DNA from: Linnemannia hyalina
Taxonomy: Eukaryota; Mortierellomycota; Mortierellomycetes; Mortierellales; Mortierellaceae
DNA length: 64,000 bases
Direction of reading: 5' to 3'
Assembly (NCBI GenBank): GCA_019671135.1
Contig: JAHRHY010000022.1
Span: 779,841 to 843,840 of the forward strand
The stretch's first letter is position 1, and every line of letters begins with the position of its first letter. Both the position numbers and the translations under genes were made by a program. This document shows positions 1 through 10,596 of the stretch, piece by piece. The notes beneath the pieces are model-generated. The model saw only the letters and a list, made by a program, of their open reading frames with translations, made no database searches and was not told where the DNA came from.

Positions 1-1680
1 CGTCAAGTCCGCTGGTCTGAAATCTTGTCTGACTACAACTTTACCATCCATTACCGCCCTGGCTCCCAGAATGCCGCTGCCGATGCTTTGTCCCGGCGGG
101 ACAACCCTGGAGAGGGAGGTGCGGCCCAGCACGGCAAGACCGAGATGACCCTCCTACCGCCGATCCAGATTCTGAACACCATCCAGGCCCGGTCACTGCA
201 ACCAGAGACGCCAGCGATCCAGGAAAAAATCAAGACACTAATCCCCGATGATCTATACTTTGGTCCAATACTCGCCAAGACCGCAAAGTCGAACTCGGAC
301 AATGCCCAGTACTCAATTCAAGATGGGCTACTCCTGCGGGATGGCCTTGTCTGCGTCCCCGACGATCCCGAACTCAAGAAACAAATCCTTCAAGAATGTC
401 ACGACGCCCCAACCGCCGGTCATTTTGGAATTACCAAGACCTCAGACCTTGTCAGTCGAACCTTTTACTGGCCTTCCATGTGGCGTTACATCAAGGATTA
501 CATCAACGGTTGTGACACCTGCCAACGGACAAAGTCATCCACTCACAAGCCTTATGGACTTTTACAACCCCTGCCTGTACCCGATCGCCCCTGGACCTCA
601 GTATCGATGGATTTCATCACCCAACTCCCCCCCTCAAACGGCTATACGGCAATCTGTGTTTTTGTGGACCGATTCACCAAGATGGCACACTTTGTCCCCA
701 CCTACGACAACATCAATGCACAGGATACGGTCTGTTTGTTCCTAGAACGCGTATTTTCAGCCCACGGTCTCCCGGATGACATTGTTTCTGACAGAGGCGC
801 CACCTTCACTTCAGCCTTCGTTTCCACCATGTTCAAGTCTCTGGGGATCAATCAGAAGCTTTCTACCGCCTACCACCAACGCACCGATGGACAGACCGAG
901 AGAGTAAATTCAATACTGGAACAGTACCTACGAGGGTATATCGACTATCAGCAAACGGACTGGAGCACCCTTCTACCGATAGCAGAATTTGCATACAACA
1001 ACGCAACACACTCAACAACAAAAACAACACCATTCTTTGCCAACCTCGGCTACCATCCGAAATTCACCATCACCATCCCAAGAGTCTCGAAGGACAATGT
1101 CCCAGCCCAGGAACGCGTCCAGGCCCTAAAGAACCTCTATGCGGAGATGCAACTCAATATTCACACCGCCATTGAACAGCATGCCAGGAACTTCGACACC
1201 AAGGCCCAACCACAACCCAATCTGCAAGTAGGAGATCTTGTATGGCTAGACGCCCGGAACCTCCAAACGAACAGACCATGCAAGAAGCTCGACCATAAGC
1301 GCATGGGCCCTTACCGTATTCTCGAAAAAATCGGCACTCGATCCTTCCGTCTCGATTTACCACCAACGACCAAGCTACATCCTGTCTTTCATGTAAACTT
1401 ACTTGAGCGTGCGCATCCAGATACGATCCCCGGTCGAGCCTCAAAACGACCTCCTCCGCTTGTCGTCTCCGGCGATGAGGAGTACGAGGTTGAGGCCATT
1501 TTGGATTCACGGATCAGGCGCAACCACCTTGAATACTATATACATTGGAGAGGCTACCCCGTATCCGAACGAACCTGGGAACCGGCCGCCTGTGTCAAGA
1601 ATTCCCCGGACCTTGTTCGCGAGTTCCATCTGCAACACCCTCACAAACCCAGCCAAAGGCCTCTTGGAACTCGGCCCTAG
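1..1680 (+). CDS. Ty3/gypsy (chromovirus) Pol, 3' part: RNase H end, integrase, chromodomain
   Basis: The reading frame is open from the window edge, so the 5' part (gag, protease, RT) lies outside. The first residues (YNFTIHYRPGSQNAAADALSRR region) are the end of an RNase H domain with its last Asp. Next come an HHCC integrase zinc-binding region (HFGITK...CDTCQ), the integrase core with MDFITQLP (first D), VSDRGATF (second D) and TDGQTERVN (E), and a C-terminal chromodomain (YEVEAILDSR, HWRGYPVSERTWEP). Chromoviruses use the chromodomain to guide integration into chromatin. No lesion is visible. The stop is followed at once by a purine tract (AGGGGGAGGT) and the 3' LTR. A second copy, identical at the protein level where shared, lies inverted at 45483-46730, so the family was recently active. 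Confidence 0.95.
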   Translation, partial: RQVRWSEILSDYNFTIHYRPGSQNAAADALSRRDNPGEGGAAQHGKTEMTLLPPIQILNTIQARSLQPETPAIQEKIKTLIPDDLYFGPILAKTAKSNSDNAQYSIQDGLLLRDGLVCVPDDPELKKQILQECHDAPTAGHFGITKTSDLVSRTFYWPSMWRYIKDYINGCDTCQRTKSSTHKPYGLLQPLPVPDRPWTSVSMDFITQLPPSNGYTAICVFVDRFTKMAHFVPTYDNINAQDTVCLFLERVFSAHGLPDDIVSDRGATFTSAFVSTMFKSLGINQKLSTAYHQRTDGQTERVNSILEQYLRGYIDYQQTDWSTLLPIAEFAYNNATHSTTKTTPFFANLGYHPKFTITIPRVSKDNVPAQERVQALKNLYAEMQLNIHTAIEQHARNFDTKAQPQPNLQVGDLVWLDARNLQTNRPCKKLDHKRMGPYRILEKIGTRSFRLDLPPTTKLHPVFHVNLLERAHPDTIPGRASKRPPPLVVSGDEEYEVEAILDSRIRRNHLEYYIHWRGYPVSERTWEPAACVKNSPDLVREFHLQHPHKPSQRPLGTRP

Positions 1681-1690
1681 AGGGGGAGGT

Positions 1691-1887
1691 TGTCACGAGA
1701 CAAGAGCTTGCTCTTGTGACTTCGCCCTAACGAGTATAAAAGGGCCTTAGATAGCAAATCTATAGCTCTTTACTTGGTATCGCCAATACAACATACTCTT
1801 TAACCTATTCCTTATACTCATTTCTTAGTCCTTGATCAAGGTTCTCTTTATCTACTTCATTCTATTGCTTGGTCTGCTTTCTTGACA
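1691..1887 (+). repeat. 3' LTR of the Ty3/gypsy element (197 bp)
   Basis: It begins TGTCACGAG and ends CTTGACA, directly after the polypurine tract at 1681-1690. The same 197 bp occur in inverse orientation at 45276-45472, which fixes both ends. It contains an early hairpin (ACAAGAGCTTGCTCTTGT) and a TATA-like GTATAAAAGG at about 1735. Confidence 0.93.
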
Positions 1888-1970
1888 TTATGCTCCTGTG
1901 CGAATGTAAGCCGATCCCGTACATGATTCGGTTTAAGATCAGGCTTCCTCTGTTGGACGTATGCTCTGAT

Positions 1971-2321
1971 TCATTTCTGCAGTAGATTCTTTCGGACCGT
2001 CTCAACATGCACCTGCACTCCATCCGTTGCTTGGAGGAACCGTTGGCCTTTGCGGAGTGTTGTCAGCTGGCCAGTCTTGAATTCACGAGCGAGAACTTCC
2101 TTTGTCCTTGGGGAGACCTTGTCCTGTCGACCCACTTTGGGAGGAGGAATGTTTTCCTTGTTTTTCTTCCTGATGTTGACTGCAGATCCGATCGAGATCC
2201 CGACTGATTTGGCCACCTGCCTGACGGATCGACCCTGAATTAACTGTTGCGTGGCATCGTGTGTTTTGGAGGGTGCTGTTGGTTTGTTTTTCCCAGTTGG
2301 ATTGTTTGGTTGTGGCGGCAT
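1971..2321 (-). pseudogene. Tc1/mariner-like transposase N-terminal HTH fragment
   Basis: A 116-residue frame. The N-terminus is basic and Pro-rich. It is followed by a homeodomain-like helix-turn-helix (QQLIQGRSVRQVAKSVGIS) and the linker GRQDKVSPRTKEVL typical of the bipartite paired-like DNA-binding region of Tc1/mariner transposases. A second helical segment (TDGVQVHVETVRKNLLQK) then ends in a stop. The DDE/D catalytic domain that should follow is absent: the sequence runs into 80 bp of unassigned DNA and the Ty3 LTR. I call it a decayed, truncated transposase. A free-standing HTH protein is possible but less likely. Confidence 0.6.
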
Positions 2322-2861
2322 TCTGATTGGTGGATGGAGGAATAAAAGAAAATAACGATGATGAAGAAAAAGAGTTGTAAGAAAGTTGATGTAGGAGCAG
2401 AAGAACTTGAAGATCGTGATTTACAATCAATCGATCAACCAAACCTTTTGAATTCAAGAATTTTTTCATGATGACGTCATTACCAATATGGGTCAGGATT
2501 GCATACAAGCATGACCACGAGTCGTGGGAATCATTGAGCGGCATTCCGGGCCTGATTGCAAAGATGATGGATGAGCATCTCAAAGAAAACGTCGAAATCG
2601 CGTTTTTGTTGATCAATTGATTGGAGCACTGTAGTTCCATTGAACGCGCAATAGAAAATTTTCGCAGATTCAATTTTCCTTCGTTGAATAACCTCCACGA
2701 AGGAAAATTGATTGAAGGAAAAATGAGTGTTTCGCAGGAATTTTTCAGTCGTACATGCTGCGGTCAGAAGAAAATAGGCTTCTGACCCCAGCATATAAAT
2801 GGCCAGCGGCATTGGTCAGTAATCTTTGTGTATAACTGAAAACACCTATCAATATTTCCAA
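2322..2861. other. Non-coding stretch with hairpin and core promoter
   Basis: No convincing gene is present; the overlapping minus-strand frames lack recognisable motifs. A 14-bp inverted repeat (TCAATTTTCCTTCG and its complement, about 2669-2715) could form a hairpin. A TATA-like box (CATATAAAT, about 2792-2800) sits 60-70 bp upstream of the start of the Harbinger-like frame, a plausible core promoter. Confidence 0.5.
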
Positions 2862-3868
2862 ATGTCGGCCGCACTCAGATTCCACCTATACCTGGAGGAG
2901 CTTATTCTCAATGGAGAGCTGGATGTGGACGTATTGTTCGACGATGTCAGCCAGGCCGCGGATGAGGATGTGGGTGAAGACGAGAATGAGGACGAGGATG
3001 AGGATGAGGATGAGGATGAGGACGAGAATGAGGACGATGCTTTTGGGGTTTACCATGAACCAGGACCAGAGGAGGAGCAGGAGATAGAGGTGGAAGACGA
3101 CGACGTGGAAAATGGCGACGTGGCGGACAACGGATATATACGACCGCCATTGTTTCGTGGGTCATTCCTACCCGGCGAACGATTCAATTTACTGCTTGTG
3201 GATGATGAAGAGGCCAAGGAGCAACTACGCTTTTACAGGAACAACATTATTGACATCGTCGTTGCCCTCCGACTACCAGATCTGATTGTCACTCGATCCA
3301 GAGACAAGGTTTGGTCAGTTGAGGCACTTCGCCTTGTGCTCTATCGATTCGCATCTCCATCCAAGCTCAGTCGAATGTCGTCAGTATTTCATCGCAGTAG
3401 CGCGACGATCTCAAGGGTTATCAACTGCACATTCTTCTGGATCATGGAACATTGGCACAAGGTTCTTGACTGGGACACGCTCCGCCTCACTCCGGAAAAC
3501 TGGAAGAATACGCTCTTTGGTGCAGCCTGAAGACTCGCGGCTTATGTGGCAATATTTTCGGCTTCATTGATGGAACTCGCCGTCCTATTTGCAGGTCATG
3601 TGTTGGGCAGGAAGGACAATACAATGGCCATAAGAAGCAGCACACCTTGAACTACCAAAGCGTGGTTGCGACGGACGGAATCATGATCCATTTGAGCAAG
3701 GCATTTGACGGCACCCACAACGACATCAAGATGTTTGCTCTGACAGGAATGGATCGCTTACTGGAGTAGCACGCATACAACACTCAAGGGCGGCCATTGG
3801 CGATCTTTGGCTACGTGCGTACCAGCTCGGGGCTCATGTTCTTGTCCAGTACGACGAGTATCCGGGTA
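2862..3868 (+). pseudogene. PIF/Harbinger-type (DDE_Tnp_4) transposase, frameshifted and truncated
   Basis: ATG at 2862 (MSAALRFHLY) opens a frame with a long Asp/Glu tract encoded by GAGGATGAG-type repeats (about 2980-3035), then an HTH-like region (DKVWSVEALRLVLYRF, SKLSRMSSVFHRS) typical of fungal Harbinger proteins. The frame stops at 3528-3530, but another frame continues seamlessly with GNIFGFIDGTRRPICR (first catalytic Asp) and AFDGTHNDIKMF (second Asp), so one base has been lost or gained near 3527. A further stop lies at 3766-3768. The region with the last catalytic Glu is missing because an LTR-like repeat begins at 3874. Two lesions and a truncation make this a dead copy. Confidence 0.8.
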
Positions 3869-3873
3869 TGTCT

Positions 3874-4046
3874 TGCGATATATTAAGGTTTTATCATACG
3901 TACACAAGTAACTGATGAGACAAAGAGAGGGATTGTATTAGGCACACCAGGTACAGTCTATTATGCTGTCCCTGGTATGTAGCTTAAGGGTAGTCTAGTC
4001 TATTGTCTCCATCTATCTTAGGGTGCCATTAGGCGAATATGCGACA
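3874..4046 (-). repeat. Diverged LTR-like repeat of the 11822/41083 family
   Basis: In + orientation it starts TGCGATATATTAAGG and ends GAATATGCGACA, paralleling TGCGATAAAATAAGG ... AACGCAACA of the solo LTR at 11822-11991. It has the same central CACCAGG...CCTGGT inverted motif and a TCTCCATCTATCT stretch. Read on the minus strand it is TG...CA. The bases just upstream on that strand (rc of 4047-4062) are purine-rich (GGGAGGGAGT), as expected before a 3' LTR. No target duplication was found. Confidence 0.6.
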
Positions 4047-4520
4047 ACTCCCTCCCAAGGGAAGGCTGAAAGCCGCCCTGGAAAGAAATCACGCATAGAG
4101 GCTTCATGGTTGAGGATTAAAAAAAACAAAAGATCCTCCTGTGCAATGGAGTGCACAGACTAATTAATTTCAGACCAAAAAAGCAGTGTGAAAAGGTCTT
4201 GTGGAGGTAAAACCACAGGGGAAAAATATCTTCACATATGGTTCAAGAGGAAAGCAGAAAATACCTCTTGCTATCATTCACTTCATTCTGTGATGTTATT
4301 TACGTTCGACCACGCTTGCGCGTGTCAGTAGTGCTGATCTCCTTACTACCCTCTTCGATCGTACTTCTTAACTGGCGCTTGCCACTGCGGTTTGCTGCTT
4401 GATCGGTGGCTCCGTTAGCATTATCTGCATCACCGCGCTTGCGCTTACGCCCTTGTTCGGCATCATTGGCAGTACTGTCCATAGCGGCCCCTTCATGTGG
4501 CTGCACCAAGCGTTGATCAT
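4047..4520. other. Unassigned stretch with a small basic ORF (minus 4509-4300)
   Basis: The only open frame of note is minus strand 4509-4300 (69 residues). It is rich in Lys/Arg/Asn/Ala with NLS-like KRKRG and KRQLRS patches. I do not recognise it. If 3874-4046 is a 3' LTR, this could be the degenerate internal region of that retroelement. Confidence 0.3.
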
Positions 4521-4600
4521 ATCATGAGTCGATCGGTCGTATTATGAGTCGACCGATCGTGCCAAGAGTCGACCGATCGTACCAAGAGTCGACCGATCAT
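4521..4600. repeat. Tandem array, 4 x 20 bp (GAGTCGACCGATCGT core)
   Basis: Four consecutive 20-bp units starting at 4521, 4541, 4561 and 4581. All carry GAGTCGA[CT]CG[AG]TC, so each unit contains short palindromes. Confidence 0.9.
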
Positions 4601-4671
4601 GGTCTGACTATGTTGTAGGACGCGACAGGTTTATACTTGTATTTTGCCACAACAGTTTTTAAGGTAGTTTA

Positions 4672-5765
4672 TGTTACGGAATCAGGGGTTCGAAACGGGT
4701 GGATAGAGCGGTCGTTGCACTCCCAGTTGTTGATGGTTCTTGGGGATCCTTTTAAAATAAAACACGAGTTCACTCGTTGCACGCACTGAAAATGATGGTC
4801 AGCTAACGTTGGCCAGTTGCTCTGTGAAAATGTCTTTGGAAAAAGGCAAAGAGTAAAAGAACCACCGCGCTTCCCTTTTTCTACATACGCAGCAACTACA
4901 TTAAGATGGTGGATTAAGGGGTAGGAATCGGTAACATTTGTGCTATAATCACGTGTATCACCAGGACGAAGAGTACATAAGGACTCTTCGTCCCTGAATT
5001 AAACAGACCCCTCTCTTTGTTTCGTTATTCATTTTCCATACCTACCTAAGTATCACAATCCCGGTTAGTATTTTCCAACATTGTTACAAAACTCCAGACC
5101 CCTACACAATTTCGACTTCACGGTAGTTAGCCAAACGTAGTTGCTGCACTAGTAGAAATAAGGTAGTACGGTGGTTCTTTTGCTCTTTGCCTTTTTCCAA
5201 AGACACTCGAGCAATCGACCAACGTTAGCTGACTTCGTTATTTTCTGTAATGGTTTTCGGGGCGTGTTTTGTGCTTTTGAGTGCTTTAATAAAAAGTGAG
5301 TTATGAACTAAGGGACTAAACTAGCATTGACTATCTGTATTTATGTATCCTTGGAACCCGCTTAGTAATCAGGGTTCCCGTGAGCTAGCCTTGTGACCTT
5401 GGCTAGACTTGTCAGCTCGGTCAGACCTGAGCAATCGAGTTTGGAGCATGGTTGCTCTTAGGGTTGGATTAGTCAGCATGTTACGGTATTGGTAGGTCTG
5501 CCAGTAGGTGGCGCGTAACCATGTTGTATATATCCAGACTTGATGAAATACAGGGTCAGTTTTTATTTGACGAAGAATCTCTATAAATTAGTGTGCTCAA
5601 TAAACGGGTCAACAACAAGGACCTTCTTTCTCGTCTTTCTTTCTCACTCAATTTTGACTGAGTGACACTCTGACATTTTCAGTGTTTTATTCGAAGAACC
5701 AGAGACAACAACTGAGAGTGCAACGATCACTCTACCATCCGTATCGAACCCCTGATTCCGCAACA
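4672..5765. mobile_element. Palindromic element: two inverted LTR-like arms
   Basis: The left arm starts TGTTACGGAATCAGGGGTTCGA. The right end read on the minus strand starts TGTTGCGGAATCAGGGGTTCGA. Outer arms match over about 60 bp (about 4672-4735 versus 5765-5700). Inner arms match again at about 80% (about 4799-4895 versus 5240-5140), including the segment around GGAAAAAGGCAAAGAG. The right arm is interrupted by a solo LTR (5246-5675). This looks like two copies of one LTR-like sequence in inverted orientation, or a foldback transposon. No coding capacity and no clear target duplication. Confidence 0.65.
5246..5675 (+). repeat. Solo LTR (430 bp) with 5-bp TSD TTTTC
   Basis: It starts TGTAATGG and ends TCTGACA, with TTTTC on both sides (5241-5245 and 5676-5680). 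It interrupts the right arm of the palindromic element; removing it restores alignment of the arms. It holds LTR-like signals (a TATAAATTAG stretch and AATAAAC near 5585-5610). Orientation is assumed from TG...CA and the position of AATAAA. Confidence 0.8.
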
Positions 5766-5887
5766 ACATTTACTACATAAATGTTTAAGGGGTTTGTATA
5801 TTTGCTAGATCTTGTTCATGTCATCAGGTCGGCTATAAAATATATGTACACTCTCTCTCTTCATCACCCTTAAGAAGGCATGGACAG
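5766..5887. other. 3' flank of the LRR gene
   Basis: AT-rich sequence downstream of the minus-strand LRR gene, including TATAAAATATATGTA (about 5835). It probably supplies the 3' UTR and polyadenylation region. No other feature seen. Confidence 0.4.
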
Positions 5888-8800
5888 TCATTGAAATACG
5901 ACGCCCATAATGGTCACAGTCGAGTTGGTGTTGCATGCTTCAGATAGCGCCTGAGCTCCGTTCTCTCCGATCGAGTTGTTCCACAAGTCCAGAGTGGTTA
6001 GGGTCGAGTTGGCCTTGAGTGCCTCAACCAGCGCCTGGGCTCCGTTGTCTCCGATCGAGTTGCTTCCCAAGTTCAAAGTGGTCAGGGTCGAGTTGGTCTT
6101 GAGTGCCTCAGCCAGCGCCTTAGCTCCGTTGTCTCCGATCGAGTCGTTCCACAAGTCCAAAGTGGTCAGAGTCGAGTTGATCTTGAGTGCCTCAGCCAGC
6201 GCCTGAGCTCCGTTGTCTCCGATCGAGTTACTCTGCAAGTACAAAGTGGTCAGGGTCGAGTTGGTCTTGAGTGCCTCAGACAGCGCCTGAGCTCCGTCGA
6301 ATCCGATCGAGTTGCTTCCCAAGTTCAAAGTGGTCAGAGTCGAGTTGGTCTTGAGTGCCTTAGATAGCGCCTGAGCTCCGTTGGATCCGATCGAGTTGCT
6401 TCCCAAGTTCAAAGTGGTCAGAGTCGCGTTGGTCTTGAGTGCCTCAGCCAGCGCCTTAGCTCCGTTGTCTCCGATCGAGTTGCTTCCCAAGTTCAAAGTG
6501 GTCAGGGTCGAGTTGGTCTTGAGTGCCTCAGACAGCGCCTGAGCTCCGTTCTCTCCGATCGAGTTGTTCCACAAGTCCAAAGTGGTCAGGGTCGAGTTGG
6601 TCTTGAGTGCCTCAGACAGCGCCTGAGCTCCGTTCTCTCCGATCGAGTTGTTCCACAAGTCCAAAGTGGTCAGGGTCGAGTTGGTCTTGAGTGCCTCAAC
6701 CAGCGCCTGGGCTCCGTTGTCTCCGATCGAGTTGCTTCCCAAGTTCAAAGTGGTCAGGGTCGAGTTGGTCTTGAGTGCCTCAGCCAGCGCCTTAGCTCCG
6801 TTGTCTCCGATCGAGTCGTTCCACAAGTCCAAAGTGGTCAGAGTCGAGTTGGTCTTGAGTGCCTCAGACAGCGCCCGAGCTCCGTTCTCTCCGATCGAGT
6901 TGTTCCACAAGTTCAAAGTGGTCAGAGTCTTGTTGGTCTTGAGTGCCTCAGCCAGCGCCTGAGCTCCGTTCTCTCCGATCGAGTTGCTTTCCAAGTCCAA
7001 AGTGGTCAGAAACGAGTTGGTCTTGAGTGCCTCAGCCAGCGCCTTAGCTCCGTTGGATCCGATCGAGTTGCTTTCCAAGTCCAAAGTGGTCAGGGTCGAG
7101 TTGGTCTTGAGTGCCTCTGTTAGTATTCCAAATTCCTTTACTCCGATCTTCCCACATGCCAGCTCACAGGACATCTTGCAATCATATGTTGATTTTTTTG
7201 GTCGAATCCCGAGAAACTTGATGAGCTCCTTTGGAAGAAGAATATGAAGTACTTTCATATTAGGGAGATCTCTGATACGGAAAATGACGTCATATTGTGT
7301 GGATGTCGGTAGTAGTTGGCTGGCGACGCCCGTCTGAAATTGTTGAAGATCAAGTCGAAGAATTGATACTCTTGATTTCTTGAGTGCATCCTCCAGTGCT
7401 TCAAGATCACTTGTAGTGCAGGCCCAGTGCAAGTCGATATCGAGCTCGTAGACAGATCTCGCCTTTCCCAGTGCCGAAAAGAACTTCTCTGCCAACACTC
7501 TTGACTCAAGTCTCACTTCAACTCTACCGACGTTTTCACTCAATGATCCTCCGACAGAATCCAACACGCGCAGGAACTCTTTGGCCGAGGTTTCTTGATA
7601 GTTCACGCGGTAGTGGTCAATGCAAACCCATTTGACATGTCCCTCATCCGTAACGGTTCTGTACAGGTTTCCCAACACCTTGTTTCCATCCTTGTCCTTC
7701 AAAAACGTGTCCAGCTTGCGTAGATCGGCGCCTTCCAATGCCTCCTTCTTTCCCGACGGCTCTGCAAACCCATCAACAGCTTCGCCTTCACTCACAGAGA
7801 CCTTGTCCATCCAGTCTATGACATGATCCATTCCAGACTCGATGTTGTCCCTCAGCTGTTGTAGACCGGCGGTGGCTTGATCGATGGCGTCCAACCTGAC
7901 CAGGTGAGAGATAGCTGGTACAGCCACTCCGGCAACCGAAACACCGAACTTGAGCATCTTGAGGATAGTGAGGACATAAGGGCCGTATTGCTGAAAGAAC
8001 TCTGAGGGTCGGGCGATCTCGTAGCCTTCATGCTTAGCAAAATGGATATCATGAGAGATCTCGGTCTTGTTGTTGACCGACTTGGTGTGTTCTCCGCACT
8101 CGCATAAAAAGTAGAGGCGGAACTTGTTCGAGAAGGGATTCACGGTATCCCAACTTGAAGGGTCCTGCGGAAGGACAACAAAGAGACGAGGGATCGGGTA
8201 CTCGTGGAGTTCATACGTCTGAATCAGCACCGCCTTGACACGGTCTTGAAGCATAGCCAACTGACCGAGGGCTTGGATCTGCAGCTGCTTCATCTCTTTT
8301 TGGTTGCTAAGGACTTGCTCCTGTAGCTGCTTCACTTCTTCCTGCTTGGCATACATTGCTTCCTGCAAGTCACTGTTCTTGGCCACCAAATCCTTCAGCT
8401 CCTGAAAGTGCCCACTCAGTTCTTGCTTAAACTCTGCTCGACTAAGCTCCCCGTGACCATCCTTGATAGCCTTGGCAAACGCCTGGCAGATGTCCGACGA
8501 GGCTCGAACTGTTTCTTGGACTTCAGGGGCCAAGAGGGAGATGAATCGCTGCTCGATCGCGAATTGACGTGCCTTTCTTGATGCACGTGTCACCACCTCT
8601 TGGAACGATGTGGTCTTGGAAGCAGCACTGGTGGCAGAGGGTGGACTTGATGATGTGTCGATAAGGCCAATGTTACTGACAGGCGTCTCTGGTACAGGTG
8701 GGGTAGTCCCGAAAGCAACAGTGACTCTGTTATTAACTGGAGCACCGGCTGGAGCATTGGTTTGACCACCGACTGGATCAAACTTCGAAGGGCCGGCAGG

Positions 8801-9135
8801 AGTAGGTTCGACAGAGGTAGACAAGACAACATCCTGGACCAATCGAGAACAATGGTTGATGCTACAGGGCATGATTCAGAGGAACGAAAACAGAATAAGA
8901 TGTTTGCTCTTCAAGACCATTCGTCTCAATTCATTTTTACATTCCCTCATTACCTTTGTTGATCGGAACCCCGAAGAAACTTGATCACCGATTTGCCATT
9001 GTGAACGCGCTTAACTCCAGAAAAGACTTTCTCGATGTCCTCCCAAGGAACAGTGTTCTGTCCTTCAACATGATTGAGAGTGATTTCCACGGTATCCGTG
9101 GTTTCAATCAAGCGAAACGATTGAGTATCCTCCAT
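5888..9135 (-). CDS. NLR-like protein with RNI-type LRR array (two exons, about 1051 aa)
   Basis: Exon 1 is 9135-8954 (ATG at 9135, MEDTQSFRLIETT...). Exon 2 is 8861-5888. The 92-nt intron has GT(AATGAG)/TAG borders and joins AG|C in frame. Exon 1 gives a small domain (EITLNHVEGQN, WEDIEKVFSGV) that continues without a gap into exon 2 (INHCSRLVQDVVLS), the reason I join them. Next come a Pro/Ser/Thr linker, a coiled coil (about residues 180-260, LQEQVLSNQKEMKQLQ), a central globular region without a recognisable P-loop, and fourteen 28-residue LRRs of ribonuclease-inhibitor type (EALKTNSTLTTLDLWNNSIG consensus) plus a cap. Such repeats bind proteins, and fungal relatives are thought to be intracellular sensors. 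The role here is inferred. The distal ATG in exon 2 (8872) lies in the intron and is rejected as the start. Confidence 0.85.
5905..7115 (-). repeat. 84-bp tandem repeats encoding 14 LRRs
   Basis: The nucleotide period is exactly 84 bp (28 codons) with very high unit identity. The block at about 6000-6180 is repeated almost base for base at 6672-6852 (offset 672 = 8 units), showing a recent duplication of several units at once. Confidence 0.95.
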
Positions 9136-9255
9136 TGCTCTCTTAAGATGAATTGCGGGCGGGGATATGGGAATGGAGAAAATAGCGACTATGTGTGAGA
9201 ATAGGAAAGAGGGAGAATGCGTGTATAGGATGAAGAGTTTGGAAGAAAGAGACAA

Positions 9256-10099
9256 AATTCCAGAGCGGACTCTTTTAACTTGAGAAGTGGGCTGTGCTCC
9301 TGCTTAATATAGCACCTGGGCAGTGCACAAAGCTAAAAAAAATTGTTTCACCGTAGCTTCTCTTCACATGCGTCTTTTCTGTCTGGGTATAAATACACCG
9401 CCACCTGAAGAATACTTCGACCACGACCTAATCTAAACCTCAAACCGGGCCTCGACTCAATTGAACTGCGCAAGACTCTTTGACCACGCGTCCGTCATTA
9501 CTTGCTTCCAAGATTTTTATGAAGAGGAAAAAGTCCGTTTAAATCACATGGCTCGATAACAAATCACATGCTTGTGGCAGCCAAGCGTTCATAGCAACGT
9601 TGCTTTTTGATCCCTCGATGTCGGCTCTTTCTCTAATCCTTGCAGAGAATTCTAGCACCCCAGCGTTGAGTGAAAGTTCGCTGTTCTTAAGGGGTCGTAA
9701 AGTCTATGGTATGCACCCAAAAGAAATGAGAGGGAAAGGGAGGGTCAATCAAAGAAAGACAACAGGATCAGAACGAAAAAAGTTCAACGGAATGCTGGAA
9801 AGAGAGAGAGAAAGGAGGAGTATAGAAAAAATCAGAGGCATGCTAGGACACTGAAAGATCAAGGGCGTGTGTTTATTAGATACAAGACTACCGGTCTATC
9901 TTCTAGCGGGGGCTGTCCTTTATACTAGCAGGATACTGATCTTGTCTGATCCCCTTTGTTCCAGTCTCTCAACATCCCATTCCTCAGCCCACTTTCCATA
10001 TCTCGTTGCATTCAACGACATATCATTCAGCTTCATGAGAGGTCTTAATTGAAGCGACTCGAAATGCTAGAGTAACATAGTGAGCTGGGGAGGTTCTAT
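9256..10099. other. Intergenic region with TATA-like box and an LSU rRNA scrap
   Basis: TATA-like GGGTATAAATACACC lies at about 9387 and an AG-rich stretch at 9720-9840. The one recognisable item is the rRNA fragment at 9571-9632. No gene could be supported. Confidence 0.5.
9571..9632 (+). rRNA. LSU (28S) rRNA fragment, about 60 nt, pseudogene scrap
   Basis: CTTGTGGCAGCCAAGCGTTC followed by ...ACGTTGCTTTTTGATCC.. and GATGTCGGCTCT is the highly conserved sarcin/ricin-side LSU segment near the peptidyl-transferase region. Two bases differ from the universal sequence. Similarity fades after about 9632. It is a non-functional insert. Confidence 0.85.
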
Positions 10100-10102
10100 T
10101 TT

Positions 10103-10596
10103 AGCGGCCTTTCCAAGTGCAAAGGATATAAAAAAGCATATAAAATATATCCAAAGCCCAAGGAATGCAGTGTAGACTTCTAGAGCTGATATATCTCTTC
10201 ACAGTCGGCAACAGCTAGTAGGATAAGATAGCAACAGACAGCTCAAGATTTTTTAAAATGTAATCTCTCCCCTGTATTTCATAGCAAAGATACAGTTGAG
10301 AGTACAAGTGCCTTAGATGATCACGTATAAGAACTACTCCCCTTAATCTTGCAGTGAGGGGTACAGTTTAATAGTAGATGGACACATTCAAGAGATTGGT
10401 GTGCGAAAAATAAGAAGACTGTTGTTTGGAGAATATCATGGTGTTTAGTAGGATAATTACACAAGAAATGTTACAGTGGTTGTTTTACATGGTTGATATC
10501 ATATATACACTCTCCTTTAATAGTCGCGGTGGATATCAGCAAGATCTACAGAGATGTAACAAACACCATATGATAATTTGAAGTTGAAAGGCCTCC
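10103..10596 (-). mobile_element. 495-bp module, inverted diverged copy (M0), TSD TTA
   Basis: The reverse complement of the modules at 17597, 18109, 23112, 27973, 32902 and 39241, but clearly diverged. Ends are GCGGCCTTTCCAAG at left and GAAAGGCCTCC at right, forming short imperfect terminal inverted repeats. TTA flanks both sides (10100-10102 and 10597-10599). This is direct evidence that the module can insert alone and makes a 3-bp duplication. No protein is encoded. Confidence 0.88.

Noticed and set aside
1403..1750. Alternative frames over the integrase/chromodomain (1154-1510 minus, 1403-1750 plus)
   Set aside because: Shadow frames of the Ty3 pol gene; the same shadows recur at 45413-46009 only because the element is duplicated.
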